Positions 1 through 10,940 are shown, counted from the stretch's first letter. The stretch: DNA of 64,000 nt from Moringa oleifera (GCA_021397835.1 JAJFZO010000537.1:1-64000); one strand, 5' to 3'. Notes: generated by a model not told the origin, from the letters alone. Numbers and translations: made by a program.

Positions 1-1132
1 GTTTGATTTATATATTAAAAATTATATTAATATTTAATAGTAAAATATTTGATTGTTAATTGCCACAAAAAAAAAAAGGTTTAACTTGCTTTTAACAATA
101 ATTTGTTAATTACTTGACAATTACCTTTAAATACACAAATACTTAATGGTTAATTGTCACAAATAAAATAAAAGCTAATTCGCTCTTAATGAGAATTATT
201 ATTTATCTTAATAATTATTATTAAACACCTAATTATTAATCATTATAAATAATATAAAGGTCATTTATTTTTAATGATAATTCTTAATTATCATAAATAA
301 AATAAATATCAAATATACTTTCAACGATATTTGTCAAATTGTGATAGACAATTATCAATAAATACATAAATTAATTATTTATAATAATTATTTTATGTTT
401 TTATCAACAATTGTAATAATTATCGTTATAAATTTTTTTTGATCTCGCTTACATCAGTTTTTGAACAATTGTCGTAAAAATTTTATTACAAAAAATCAAA
501 ATAATTTTCAATAAAACTCTATTATATTGAATTATTTTATAAATAATTTTGTAAAATAAAATATAATTAAAAATATGTAGTAATTATATTTTATTTTGTG
601 TTTTAATTTTAATGTATAATATTGTGTTTTTTTTACTTTTTATTAATAAAAAATTCATTTTGATATTATGATTTAGTTTAACATACTAACTTTCATTTAG
701 TTCAGGTCAAATTATTACAACATTCTGGCTCGGCCTCTAGTGAGATCCAATCCCATGTTTTTTGTTCGCTTCTCCTCTTTCTTTCCCTTTATAGATTTTT
801 TTTTTTTTGAATTTTTCTTTTTTGTGCGCTTTGCAATCAGGAGGTAAAGTGACAACCAAGCAAATAGATAAAGTGGGAGGAAAAATAAATGTCTGGCAAT
901 TAATTTATGAGTGCTGGAAGGCAAATGGCGATAATGTTATGTACATGATGACAGTTCAAAACAAATTACTTTTGAAGGAAATAACTAAAAGCAATGACAA
1001 CCATGAGAATAACAGGTATGTTATCCACAGTAGCTGCAATGCTATACATAATACCAATAGCATCATCATCTCTTGATCAATTGTACTCAAATAATCTGAT
1101 TTTAGGTGAGCATCGTTGCTATTTGAGGATCA
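1..1132. other. AT-rich spacer and 3' flank of coiled-coil gene, unit A
   Basis: No gene supported. The first 700 bases are low-complexity AT-rich DNA. Positions 830-1,132 are well conserved in all four units, with only small indels, and lie just past the stop of the minus-strand gene; this fits a 3' untranslated region. Plus-strand open frames here change frame between copies, so they are not credible proteins. Confidence 0.6.
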
Positions 1133-1989
1133 TCATTCAATGAGCAATCGAAGGGAACGGACAAGAAAATCAGCTGTAATGAAGTCTTTCTTTCCCCTTG
1201 CTTTTAGAATTTCGAAACAGAGTGTGACTTTAAGTTTGATTACAGTGTTCCGTAGGGCAATAACTTGGCTCTCCACTCTGAGCTGTTTATATTCTGATCT
1301 CATCTCTTCAAACTTCTCTCTCGTTTTCCTTTGCTCTTTTTTAATGCATTTTTGCTCCTCACTGATCTCTTTCATCTCTACTTTTAACTTTTTAACGGAG
1401 GCATCAGACCTGCTAGGGTTCTGTATTTCCTGGCAATTACAAGGTGAAAGGAACAGTAATAGATGTTAACATCACAGTATATAACCATAAAATCACCATC
1501 ACATTAGTGGTTGGCTAGTAATTAACCAGAACAATTAACCATGAAATTCTCACTCTCGCTATCTCTGTCTGAATATATATATATATATATAGATATATAG
1601 GTGTCTATATAGTTACGTATAATTTTATGTAACAGCGAACATTAATTTGGTTGTCCTTATAGATCATAGGTATCACTACATTGGTGGTTGCGGGTATGTG
1701 CTAATTCAAACCGAACAATTACTAGTCATTAATATGCAAGAAAATCTTGAAACAAGAAAGAAAAGGAAAAGAGAACACAAGCACAAAACACAGATCATGA
1801 AATGAAGTAACTAGGAGTTGAAACCTGGTGCCTTAATTGCTTTGATCTGAGTGTCCTCTTGCTTTGGCTGGTGATGTCCTCCTTATCCCTCAGTTTATCT
1901 CTCTTGTTTGCAGTAAGAAGTGCAGATGGAGAAGTGCTCATGATGCTTCGGCCACAACTAATGCTATCTAGCTTTCGCTCTGTACCCAT
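1133..1989 (-). CDS. Uncharacterised coiled-coil protein, copy A (two exons)
   Basis: Proposed exons are 1,989-1,825 (55 codons) and 1,429-1,133 (98 codons plus stop), joined across a 395-bp intron with donor CAG|GTTTCA and acceptor GCCAG|GAA, both phase 0. The product is 153 residues. Exon 1 is basic and Ser/Thr-rich; exon 2 (residues about 66-125) is a Lys/Glu/Arg-rich predicted coiled coil beginning near 'MKEISEEQ', with a hydrophobic patch 'LKVTLCFEILKA' and a C-terminal helix ending 'RSLRLLIE'. The pattern resembles uncharacterised plant coiled-coil proteins, but I cannot name a family. The start is the first ATG after an in-frame TAA five codons upstream. Coding-frame conservation in A and D supports a real gene; all copies could still be non-functional. 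Confidence 0.55.
1573..1600. repeat. TA microsatellite in intron, copy A
   Basis: Run of alternating TA within the intron of the coiled-coil gene. Length differs between copies: longer in B (about 15,764-15,783) and C (about 36,506-36,543), and essentially absent in D. This makes it a useful length marker. Confidence 0.75.
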
Positions 1990-2043
1990 CTCTCGTTTGC
2001 TTTATATACATAGAAATGCTTGTTTTAAATTCACCAAAGACCT

Positions 2044-2202
2044 TCAAGAAATTAAGTCTAAATCTTGTGGCAAGTTAAGAGAAAATTCGATGGATTTATT
2101 CTCCCTTTGTGCGTTGCCTTGGCTAGCACTCACTCCAGCTTTCTGTCTCTTCAACGCTCGCCCGATTTTGCATGAAACCGAACGATAAACCACAAGATCC
2201 AT
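2044..2202 (-). other. Upstream ORF of coiled-coil gene, copy A
   Basis: A 52-residue basic ORF (begins 'MDLVVYRSVSCKI') in the same frame as exon 1 and ending 18 codons before its ATG. The same ORF is present in all four units. In A, B and C it ends at a TGA; in D that codon is TAT and the ORF runs on to the TAA just before the main ATG. It may be a uORF, or the N-terminus of an ancestral longer protein interrupted before the array formed. Confidence 0.4.
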
Positions 2203-3914
2203 GGCGATTCACCTACGTGGAAGACACTAAGGCGGGTAACTTTGTTCCCAAGATCACTGTAAATAAACTATTGTTTTGGAACCATTGGACATGTTTACAT
2301 TAATTTCTTAATGATTGTGGTGGCGGAAAATAAATAATTTAAGACTTATCTACTAATTCAGTCCTTCCCTACACATGACTTCCCCCGGTTTAGATTGGAA
2401 ACTTCTTTTTAGATGCTACCCTTATCAATTTTATATATGTAAATTTAAAGTACCTCATTCTTTCCATGTGAAGCTAGATGTCAGGTATCATTCGCAATAC
2501 CAATGTTATATAACTTATCATGTGAATCCTCTAATTCTAAATCTGCAGAATGCTTTTCTAATAAAAAGTACCTTCTCATGCTAAAGAAACTCAAAGATCT
2601 TTAAAATTAATTATCTGCATCTCATTAAAGTTGCAAGTGATATACATCAGAGCCAAAGGGTTGGTTTATGTCATCGACAAAATCCTATGGTTAAAAATAG
2701 CTTTTGGATTAAAAATATTATCAAGAGACTAAATTAAATTCTACCAAGTAGGATAGTTTTTGTAAAAAAAAAAAAAAAAATTCTGAAGGATCATTACCTT
2801 AATTAACGTACAATTAGGAAGACTTGGTCTTGACGCAAAATTGGATCATATGCCCTTGAATAAGTCCGTGACGTGTCAACCCTTAAATGACTTGATATTT
2901 TAACTATGTGACAGTATTAATAATTAATTATTAAAAATTTAAAATATTTTAAATACACATTTTGAATAAAAAGTGTTAAGATGAATTAAAATTGATTTTT
3001 AATTTATTTCTCCACAAGTTATCTTTATTATTTTATTTAAAAATTTATCTTGAAGTCAAAAGCTGCAATCTTAATTCAAAAATTATAAATAAAAAAGCAT
3101 AAGATAAACATTTTCAACATATTGAACATATAAGAAATTCACATTAAAAAAAAACCTGAAAAAGAGACTAATCACAAAATGGGTATAAAGCAAGTTAAGT
3201 GGGAATCAAGTTTGGCAGTATCAAAAATGTGAAACAGTGATCCCGCAGCCATGTCAAGGTTCTAGAAAAGTCTTTTAGGCACGGTACACGCACGGGAGGG
3301 TATTTATCATTGAATCACACCTTATATGCTTACATGAATGTTTAAATATAATCTGAAACAATGCAGTGCTCAATTTTCAAACATAAAGATTGTTGCCCAA
3401 CCACAAATATTTCTGGAATTCTCTAATTTGAAAATTTTATAATCTTTAATTAATTATTTATTAAAAGTATAAAATTATTTATAATAATATTTGTTCACCC
3501 AAAACCATGTAGGCATATCATGATTATAAGTACAAGTTTGATGAAAGCAAAATTTCCTTGTATCCTAGCTTCTTCCTCTTTTCATAGTCATACCTTACAT
3601 AATGTATCTAATTTCTTTGATAGGCATAATAACAATACTATTAGAGCTATTTTAGCTCTTGCTTGAAAAGATATTAAGAAAAGTTTGCCTATTCTACAAT
3701 ATCTTAATTGGGTTATGTGATGTTAGCTCTAGATATGAGGTCTTATTGAGCTAATATTTCATTTGATTATTCATGCTTATTCAAAAGCATTGTTGTTTTT
3801 AGGATCCGAATCAATTATTCATTCAATGCAGTGTCATTTTCATGGTGTCACTGAAAATATCATATACTGATATTATTGAAAAAGATGGGTTGTAAAAATT
3901 ATTATAAAAGTTAA
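2203..3914. other. Noncoding upstream flank of coiled-coil gene, unit A
   Basis: No gene supported. The segment lies upstream of the minus-strand gene and probably contains its promoter, but no clear TATA or CAAT pair can be assigned. The short plus-strand ORF at 2,375-2,584 is present in C but altered in B and D. The last part up to 3,914 is host-like DNA that also occurs in unit D. Confidence 0.55.
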
Positions 3915-4135
3915 CACTACAAAGAAACTGCCATTTACTAATGAAAAAAAAAACAATCATTAAAAAATTAAAATCCATCAGTATAATTAAAGATGATATT
4001 TGCTAACGGTTAAAACCTTATATCGATAAACACTTTAACCGTCGATATAGGCACCATCACTGTAAATTTTTACTGACAATTTTGTCATCTATCGTATATG
4101 TAATAGATGTTTGCAAACACTCATTTTGCAACAAT
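3915..4135 (+). mobile_element. CACTA-type terminus and subterminal region, unit A
   Basis: Starts with CACTACAAAGAAACTG directly after the point where unit D leaves the shared sequence. Following it are short repeated motifs ('ttactaatg', 'gctaacgg', 'ttactgac') and an inverted repeat at 4,017-4,026/4,042-4,051, typical of CACTA subterminal DNA. No matching right end is visible, so the element is either truncated or continues into the LTR-like block. Confidence 0.5.
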
Positions 4136-4175
4136 GCTGCAATGCTACTTGCATTAAATGGAGGCTTGGCCAAGA

Positions 4176-4187
4176 TCTATATATACC
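4176..4187 (+). promoter_or_regulatory. LTR TATA box, unit A first copy
   Basis: 'tctatatatacc' follows the palindrome CTTGGCCAAG and precedes a G/A-rich stretch that would be the transcript start about 30 bases on. The same layout recurs at 8,013, 18,113, 39,101 and 42,948. Confidence 0.55.
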
Positions 4188-5019
4188 TACCTTTGCCAAA
4201 AGCTTAAGGGGGATTTTTGGAGAGGGAGTGTGAAGGAGAGAATATTAAGAAATTTTAAGAGTTTGGAGAAAGTTATAGAAGGGAGAAATAGTGTGTAAAA
4301 AAGTTAGAGAGATATTCTTTGGTAATGAGAGATTTGGAGTAGAAATTTTTAAATATTACTTTCTCTTAAAGAGCAAGTAGCTTTTTTTATGATTTTACCA
4401 TTACTTTTTTCTCTTTATTTTTGTTTTTATGAATATTTCCTTTCATTTATTTACTTAATTGTTATTATATATGTATCTATATATATCTATATATATTTAT
4501 TCCTCTTGCATATATGTATCATTTTACTTATCTTTATGTTATTCTCACTTTCATGTTTATTTACCTTCTATATTGATGTATTTATATTCTTCTATTTACA
4601 AATCAACACAATTTTTTCTATACTTTCATGTTTAACACATAAAAAGTTAAGTGAAAAATAGATAATGTGTGAATGTAATGAATAAAAAAATAAGTAGGAT
4701 GTGATATATGAACTAAAAAAAGAAAATGAAGAAAGAGTCGTTAGTGGGGTAGTATATGCTTTCATATTGAATAAATTAAATTTGCTTGAAAAAACAAAAA
4801 AAAAAGAGAAAAAAAAGAGAAAGATAGGTCACTTTAAGATATTAAGATTATTTTAAAATAATAAATTTAGATTTTCATAATATAAAATCATTAGGTAAAT
4901 TAAGTTTTTTTTTTACTCAATTTTAACTATGTTTTCAAAAAAAAAAATGAAATCACTTTGATGTTATTTTAATTTTTAAAAAAATTAAAATAAAAAATAT
5001 TTTAAATTTTTGAGAGTAT

Positions 5020-5540
5020 AAAATCATTCAAGAGATTTTTTTTAAGAAAATTATTTTAAAAATAATAATATATGTTTGAAACTTTTGAAAAGCATAAAAA
5101 AAAATCTCAAGAGAGATATTTTTATATTTTTTATGTAAGAATTATTTTTTAAAAAGCAAAAATAAAGAAAAATATATATTTATAGTTTTTGACAGATAAA
5201 AAAAATCCCAAGACATATATTTTTATATTTTAATATAAAAAATACTTAATATTTTAGAAGATATGAAAAAATCTCAAGAGAAAGATTTTTTATATTTTCT
5301 AATAACAAAAAAATTATTTTAAAATACAAGTGTTTTAAGTTTTGAGGAGTATGAAAAATCTCAAGAGAGTAGTTTTCATATTTTTTTAGTATAAAATTAA
5401 TTTTTAAAATATTTATTTAATATTTTTGAGAAAATATAAAAAATTTCAAGAGAGATTTTTATACTTTCTAATATAAAATTTATTTACTATTTTTTTGAGA
5501 AATGTGAAAACATTTCAAGAGATGATTTTTATATTTAAAA
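5020..5540 (+). repeat. Degenerate 75-95 bp tandem repeats in U5-like region, unit A first copy
   Basis: About seven monomers carry 'tctcaagagag' followed by 'tttttatatttt', and several begin with 'tttttgagag'. TTGAGA and TCTCAA form an inverted repeat within monomers. Equivalent tracts lie at about 8,900-9,440, 18,970-19,520, 39,955-40,510 and 43,815-44,360. Confidence 0.6.
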
Positions 5541-6407
5541 ATTTACTAATAAAAAAATCGTTATATTCTCTGAAATATTTTATGTATACAGTCCTCAATT
5601 TATTTTTATTTTTATTTTTATTAATAAAATTATAAAAATTGAATTTAAGGCCTATATTTAAAATATTAAATATTAATTATTTGCTTCTGTTAGGATCATG
5701 AGACTTCAAAATTATTTATATGTTCTACGTAATGTGGCTATGCATATTTATCAAAATATTATTGAATTTACATGAATCATAACACAAAATATTTTGAATG
5801 CTAGGGGGTTGAATAAGAGTGAAACCTCCATATTCTCTACAAAAAAAAAAATTAAGATTAGAGGTTAAGCTAGAGCGAAACCTCTACATCTTTTCTCATA
5901 AAATGATTTCAAAAATTAAAGGTAAAATAAGATTTAAACTTTTATATTCCCCAAAATATTAAAATTTCATTTGTTTTCATATCATGTACATTTTTTTTCA
6001 GATATACTTTTGAGAATCAATTTTTAAAATCAAATAAATTTTAAAATCAAAAAATAATCATGATCAATTAGTATCAATTTTGGGCACCGTGGGGGTGCTG
6101 ATCCTTCCCCATGTGTAACCAAATCCCGAACCTATATTTTTAATTTTGAAAGACCAATATTGCCTTATTTATTTTCTTAAAAACAAATGAATTTCTATGT
6201 CTAATCACACCATCAAAAGGATTGGCGGCGATTATTTTCTTAAAAACAAATGAATTTCTGTATTCAATCACACCATAGAAAGGATTAATGATGGCTCTCT
6301 TTATTTTTATTTTTTAAAATCTTTTTTGAAAAAAATCACCTAAAATACTACATTTTTTTAAGCCACTTCAAGAATTCGGCCCTAGTCGAAGATAGGTTAT
6401 GATAGCT

Positions 6408-6425
6408 TGGCGACTCCACTAGGGA
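6408..6425 (+). other. Retrotransposon primer-binding site, unit A first copy
   Basis: 'tggcgactccactaggga' begins a few bases after the presumed LTR end. This resembles the tRNA-Arg-type PBS I recall for Tat/Ogre gypsy elements; the tRNA match is from memory and was not searched. One substitution (A for G) separates it from the consensus seen across copies. Confidence 0.6.
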
Positions 6426-6656
6426 TATTTAGAGAGTCAGGCCAAAATTGATTATGGATTACTTTTTGGTTTTAAAAATTGAAGTTTAATCTTGGTTCCT
6501 TTTATTTCATATTTGTTGCATCTAGAATTACTGTTTGATTAATTTTCTACTTGTTTTGCACGTATACTTTACATTATATATTGTCACCCAAAGTGTTTTA
6601 TGACTTACGCACTTTTTACACACACATCACTTGCATGACATAAGCTCTCGATTGAC

Positions 6657-6729
6657 CTTTACCATTTAGGAGAGAATAGGGTAAAGTATGCTCTCAAGAA
6701 GCACCTTACTTTCGCACGGGCTAGCGAAA
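6657..6729 (+). other. Paired hairpins in the retroelement leader, unit A first copy
   Basis: Two adjacent inverted repeats lie about 230 bases after the PBS. The first is 6,657-6,686 with arms CTTTACC(A)T and AGGGTAAAG; the arms are perfect in unit C at 41,593-41,622. The second is 6,710-6,715/6,724-6,729 with arms TTTCGC and GCGAAA. The position would suit an RNA packaging or dimerisation element; the function is inference. Confidence 0.4.
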
Positions 6730-7104
6730 TATTCCCATTCAAATTGAACTTGAAATTCTTTATCATATTTGAGAAGTTAATGCTTCCGCAAAAATAATAA
6801 TAGTGTTTCAGCATATGTTACTAATCTTATGAGGAGCAATCTAAGCACCTATAGAAAACAGATCAATTTTTCAAAGCCCAACATGTGACAAGCCTAGGGA
6901 ATTGAGAATAAGATAGGCTATAGCTAGTCATGTTTTGTATATGAATATTTTTTAATATTTTTATCCTATTGTGATACTGGCTCTTTGCTTCATATTTGTT
7001 CTTTTGCTTTATAGTTGCATGACATATCATCACGAGGATTATTACCTTCGTAAGCTTGAAAACAAGCAACAAACTTTTGTTAAATTCATAAAGTATCAGT
7101 AATC

Positions 7105-7514
7105 ATGGATGCTTCACAGTCAAGCAAGCTAATGTCAATGATGATCCAAAGTTATGAAGCTGAGCATTAGTCAAAAAGCATACAACAAGAATTTAGGGAG
7201 TGTCTAACAGAGAGCTTTGAGTCTAGATTGTCAAGAGAAATAAAACTAAGCTTGAAAGCAAATAGTCTGCTAGAACTATCATAATTATGGAATCTTTTGA
7301 GCCAAGAAGACAACGATAAGTTTGACGAACAGTATGGTTATATCAAAAATCTGTTATTCATGCAAGTTGAGGAAGCCTTGATTCGTGCCGCAGTAAAGTT
7401 TTAGGACCTTGTCTATTGAAGCTTTAGTTTTGGAGAAGTAGATTTAACACCCACTTTGGAGGAATATACTATGTTATTGAGGATGAAGTTCAAGAAGCTA
7501 AATAAGATTTACTT
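7105..7514 (+). pseudogene. DUF7745-like retroelement ORF, 5' part only, unit A first copy
   Basis: One frame starting 'MDASQSSKLMSMM' runs about 136 codons with several in-frame stops and no frameshift. Conserved landmarks include 'LSLKANSLLELS', 'FDEQYGYIKNLLF', 'EEALIRAAVKF' and 'DLTPTLEEYTMLLRM'. The last motif is the hallmark of the DUF7745 family that lies upstream of or fused to gag in plant Tat-lineage elements. The ORF stops abruptly at the composite junction; the second half seen at 10,941-12,462 is missing. Several stops replace Trp or Gln of the sister copies (for example 'KF*DLVY' against 'KFWDLVY'). Non-functional. Confidence 0.65.
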
Positions 7515-7532
7515 AAAAATCTGTTATTCATG
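7515..7532. other. Composite-unit junction with templated filler, unit A
   Basis: The DUF7745 ORF is interrupted and 18 bases 'aaaaatctgttattcatg' precede a jump back to host-flank sequence 'tcaaggttctag'. The same 18 bases occur 170 bases upstream at 7,345-7,362 inside the ORF, so the filler looks copied from there. The identical structure is in unit C at 42,451-42,468. Confidence 0.75.
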
Positions 7533-7984
7533 TCAAGGTTCTAGAGAAGTCTTTTACGTGTGGTACATGCACAAGAGGGTATTTATCATTGAATCACACC
7601 TTATATGCTTACATGAACGTTTAAATATGATGTGAAACAATGCAGTGCTTGATTTTCAAACATAAAGATTGTTGTCCAACCACAAATATTTTTGGAATTC
7701 GCTAATTTGAAAATTTTGTAATCTTTAATTAATTATTTAAATTAAAAGTATAATTATCATTAAAAAAATTAAAATCCATCAGTATAATTAAAGATGATAT
7801 TTACTGACAGCTAAGTAAGAACTTATACCGATAGACACTTTGACAGTCGGTATAAGCTCCATAGCTATAAATTTTTACTGACAATTTTTACATCTGTCTT
7901 ATATGTAATAAGTGTTTGTAAACACCTAGTTTGCAGCAATACTACAATGCTACCAATGTTGCAATGCTACAATGCTACATATTG
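7533..7984. other. Repeated host flank and subterminal hairpin, unit A second block
   Basis: Repeats the flank seen at 3,258-3,470, then jumps into the CACTA-like subterminal region, so the CACTACAA end itself is deleted here. It holds a perfect 10-bp-arm inverted repeat at 7,822-7,831/7,847-7,856 (cttataccga / tcggtataag). Short direct repeats of 'caatgctac' follow at about 7,945-7,978, upstream of the TATA box. No gene. Confidence 0.55.
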
Positions 7985-10199
7985 CTGCATTAAATGAAAG
8001 CTTGGCCAAGGTCTATAAATACCCACCTTGGCCAAGAGATTAATGGGGATTTTTAGATAGAGAGTGTGGAGAAGAGAATGTAAAAAAATTTTGAAAGTTT
8101 GGAAAATATTTAAAAAAGTTATAAAAAAGGAAGATAGTAGTGTAAAAAGAGTTGGAGAGATTTTCTTTGGTATGAAGAGATTTGGAGGAGAAATTTTCAA
8201 ATATTACTTCCTCTTAAAGAACAAGGTAACCTTTTGGGGATTTTATCATTACTTTTTCCTTTTGTTTTTGTTTTTTATGAATATTTCTTTTTTATTTATT
8301 TACTTAGTTATTACTATATACATATATATATATATATATTTAATTATTTATTTATTCCTCTTACACACATGTATCCTTTTACTTATCTCTATGTTATTTT
8401 TACTTACATTTTTATTTGTCTTATATATTAATGTATTTATATTCCTTTATTTACAAATACACATAATTTTTTTTATAGTTTCATGTTGAATACATGAAAA
8501 GTTAAGTCAAAAATAGGTAATGTATGAAGGTAATGTGTAAAAAAAAGATAATTTAATAAGAAATTGATGGGATATGATATATAAATTAAAAAAAAAAGAG
8601 AAATGAAGAAAGAGTGGTTAGGGGGTATTGTATAGTTTCATGTTGAATGCATGAAATTTGCTTGAAAAAACAAAAAAGAAAAAAAGAAAAAAGAGAAAGA
8701 TAGGTAACTTTAAGATATTAAGATTTTTTTAAAATAATAAATTTAGATTGTTTATAATATAAAATCATTAGGTAAATTAAGTTTTATTTTTTTAACTCAA
8801 GCTTAACTATGTTTTTAAAAAAGATGAAACCACTTTGATGTTGTTTTAATTTCTTAAAAAATTAAAATAAAAAATTACTTTAAATTTTTAATAGCATAGA
8901 ATTATTCAAGGGATTTTTTTATAAATAATATTTTTAAAATAAGAGTATATGTTTTACGCTTTTGAGAAGTATAAAAAAATCTTAAGTGAGAGATTTTTAT
9001 ATTTTTTATGTAAGAATTATTTTTCAAAAAGTAAAAATAAATAAAAATATATATTTCTAGTTTTTGAGAGATATAAAAAAATCTCAAGACAGAGATTTTT
9101 ATATTTTAACAAAAGAAACTATTTAATATTTTAAAAAAATTTAAGAGAACTTTTCATATTTTTTAATAATAAAAAATTGTTCTAAAATATAAGTGTTTCA
9201 AGTTTTAAGGAGTATGAAAAATCTCAAGATAGTAGTTTTCATATTTCTTAATAAAAAATTAATTTTTAAAATATTCATTTGATATTTTTGAGACAATATA
9301 AAAAAATCTCTAGAGACACCTTCACATTCTCTAATATAAAATTTATTTAATATTTTTTTGAGAAATGTGAAAAAATTTCAAGAGTGAATTTTTATATTTA
9401 AAAATATACTTATAAAAAAATCTAAGAGAAAAATCATTATATTTTCTAAAATATTTTGTGTATATGGCCCTCAATTTATTTTTGTTTTCAATTAATAAAA
9501 TTATAAAAGTTGGATTTAAGGCTTATATTTAAAATATCAAATATTAATTATTTGCTTGCGTTAGGGTGATGAGATTTTAAAATTATTTATATATAGTTAC
9601 ACATATGCATCAAAATATCATTGAATTCACATGAATCATAACAAAAAATATTTGGGCATTGGGGGTTTGAACAAGAATGACACCTCCATTTCTTCATCAT
9701 TAAAAAGGTTTTAATATTAGTGGTTAAGTAAGAGTAAAACTTCTACATCTTCTCTTATAAAATGATTTCAAGAATTAAAAGTAAAACAAGAATTAAATCT
9801 TTATATTTCCTAAAATATTAAAATTTCACTTATGTTCACATCATGTGCATTTCTTCTCAAACATATTTTTGGGAATCAATTTTAAAAATTAAATAAACTT
9901 CAAAATCAAAAAATAATCACGATTAATTGGTACCAATTTTGGGCGCCATGGGGGTTTGATCCTTTCCCACGTGTAATTGACTCCCAAACTCATATTTTTA
10001 ATTTTGAAAGACCAATGTTGCCTTATTTATTTTTTTGAAAGTAAATGAATTTTGGTGTCCAATCACACCATAAAAAGGATTAGTGGCGACTTCCTTTATT
10101 TTTATTTTCAAAAATATTTTCAAAAGAAAATCACTTAAAATATTACATTTTTTTAAGTCACTTCAAGAATTCGACCCTAGTTGAAGATAAGTTATGACA
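7985..10199 (+). mobile_element. LTR-like block, unit A second copy
   Basis: Collinear with 4,140-6,404: TATA region, AT-rich tract with the repeated 'ctcaag' monomers, 'tgggcgccatgggggtttga' near 9,940, and end just before the PBS. Divergence from the first copy is much higher than between units A and C at the same position, so the two blocks separated before the A/C duplication. Confidence 0.6.
8001..8037 (+). promoter_or_regulatory. LTR core promoter bracketed by palindromes, unit A second copy
   Basis: TATA box 'tctataaatacc' (8,012-8,023) sits between two perfect copies of the self-complementary decamer CTTGGCCAAG at 8,001-8,010 and 8,028-8,037. The downstream copy lies at the expected transcript start. 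In the other units the second copy has one or two changes. Confidence 0.6.
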
Positions 10200-10202
10200 G
10201 CT

Positions 10203-10220
10203 TGGTGATTCCATTGGGGA
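10203..10220 (+). other. Retrotransposon primer-binding site, unit A second copy
   Basis: 'tggtgattccattgggga' is the tRNA-Arg-like site with three transitions relative to the best copy (at 41,344). All are C to T changes, as expected from cytosine deamination. Confidence 0.55.
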
Positions 10221-10940
10221 CATATAGAAAGTCGGGCCAAAATTGATTATGGATTACTTTTTGGTTTTGAAAATTGAAGTTTAATCTTGGCTTTCTCTTA
10301 TTTCACATTTGTCGCATCTAAAATTGCTGTTTGATTAATTTTCTACTTGTTTTGCATATATACTTTACATTATATATTGTCATCTAAATTGTTTTATGAC
10401 TTATACACTTCCTACACACACATCATCTGCATGACATAAACTCTTGACCGAGCTTTACCCTTTAGAAGGGAATGGAGTAAACAATGCTTTAGAAAAGCAC
10501 CTTCCTTCCGCACGAGTTAGTGAAATATTTCCACTTAGATTGAAGTTAAAATACTTTATCATTTTCGAGAAGTTAATGCTTCCACGGTAATGATAGTAGT
10601 GTTTTAGGGTGTCTTACTGATCTAGTGAGGAGCAATCTAACAACCTATAGAAAACTGATTAATTTTTCAAAGCTCAACATGTGGCAAGCCTAAGGAATAG
10701 AGAATAAGATAAGGCCATAGCTAGTCATAAAAAAAAAAAGCCCCTTTAAGACACAAAGAGAGTCATGTTTTGTATATGAATGTCTTTCAATATTTTTTTT
10801 CCTATTGTGATATTGACTCTTAAATTAATGTTTGCTCTTTTGCTTTATACTTGCATGACATATCATCAGGAGAATTATTTCCTTAGCAAACTTGAAAACA
10901 AGTAATAAAATTTTGTTAAATCCATAAAATATCAGTAATC

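Larger units (their letters stand above)
4140..6404 (+). mobile_element. LTR-like block (U3 end, R, U5) of a gypsy-type element, unit A first copy
   Basis: Contains a TATA box at 4,176-4,187, a purine-rich presumed transcript start and a long AT-rich tract. Further on is 'tgggcaccgtgggggtgctg' near 6,080, and the block ends immediately before the primer-binding site. No second LTR flanks an internal region here, so the retroelement is a fragment. The 5' boundary is not visible; U3 seems to be cut short. Confidence 0.6.

Noticed and set aside
715..924. Minus-strand Lys-rich ORF of 69 codons
   Set aside because: Low-complexity translation of a T-rich tract; frame not kept in the sister units.
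807..1076. Plus-strand 89-codon ORF next to the coiled-coil gene
   Set aside because: Nucleotide sequence is conserved but the reading frame differs in B, C and D; better explained as the 3' flank of the minus-strand gene.
1116..1469. Plus-strand 117-codon ORF present in all four units
   Set aside because: It is the reverse of the coiled-coil exon; its conservation follows from the minus-strand exon, which has splice sites and better protein composition.
4389..4661. Hydrophobic, membrane-like ORF (also near 8,064, 18,314, 39,228 and 43,027)
   Set aside because: Ile/Tyr/Phe/Leu-rich because the DNA is T-rich; start and frame differ between copies.
6863..7072. Minus-strand 69-codon ORF also at 41,799-42,008
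   Set aside because: Identical only because A and C are recent duplicates; not open in B or in the second blocks.
3915..7514. Complete LTR retrotransposon in unit A
   Set aside because: No second LTR, no protease, reverse transcriptase or integrase between the LTR-like block and the junction.
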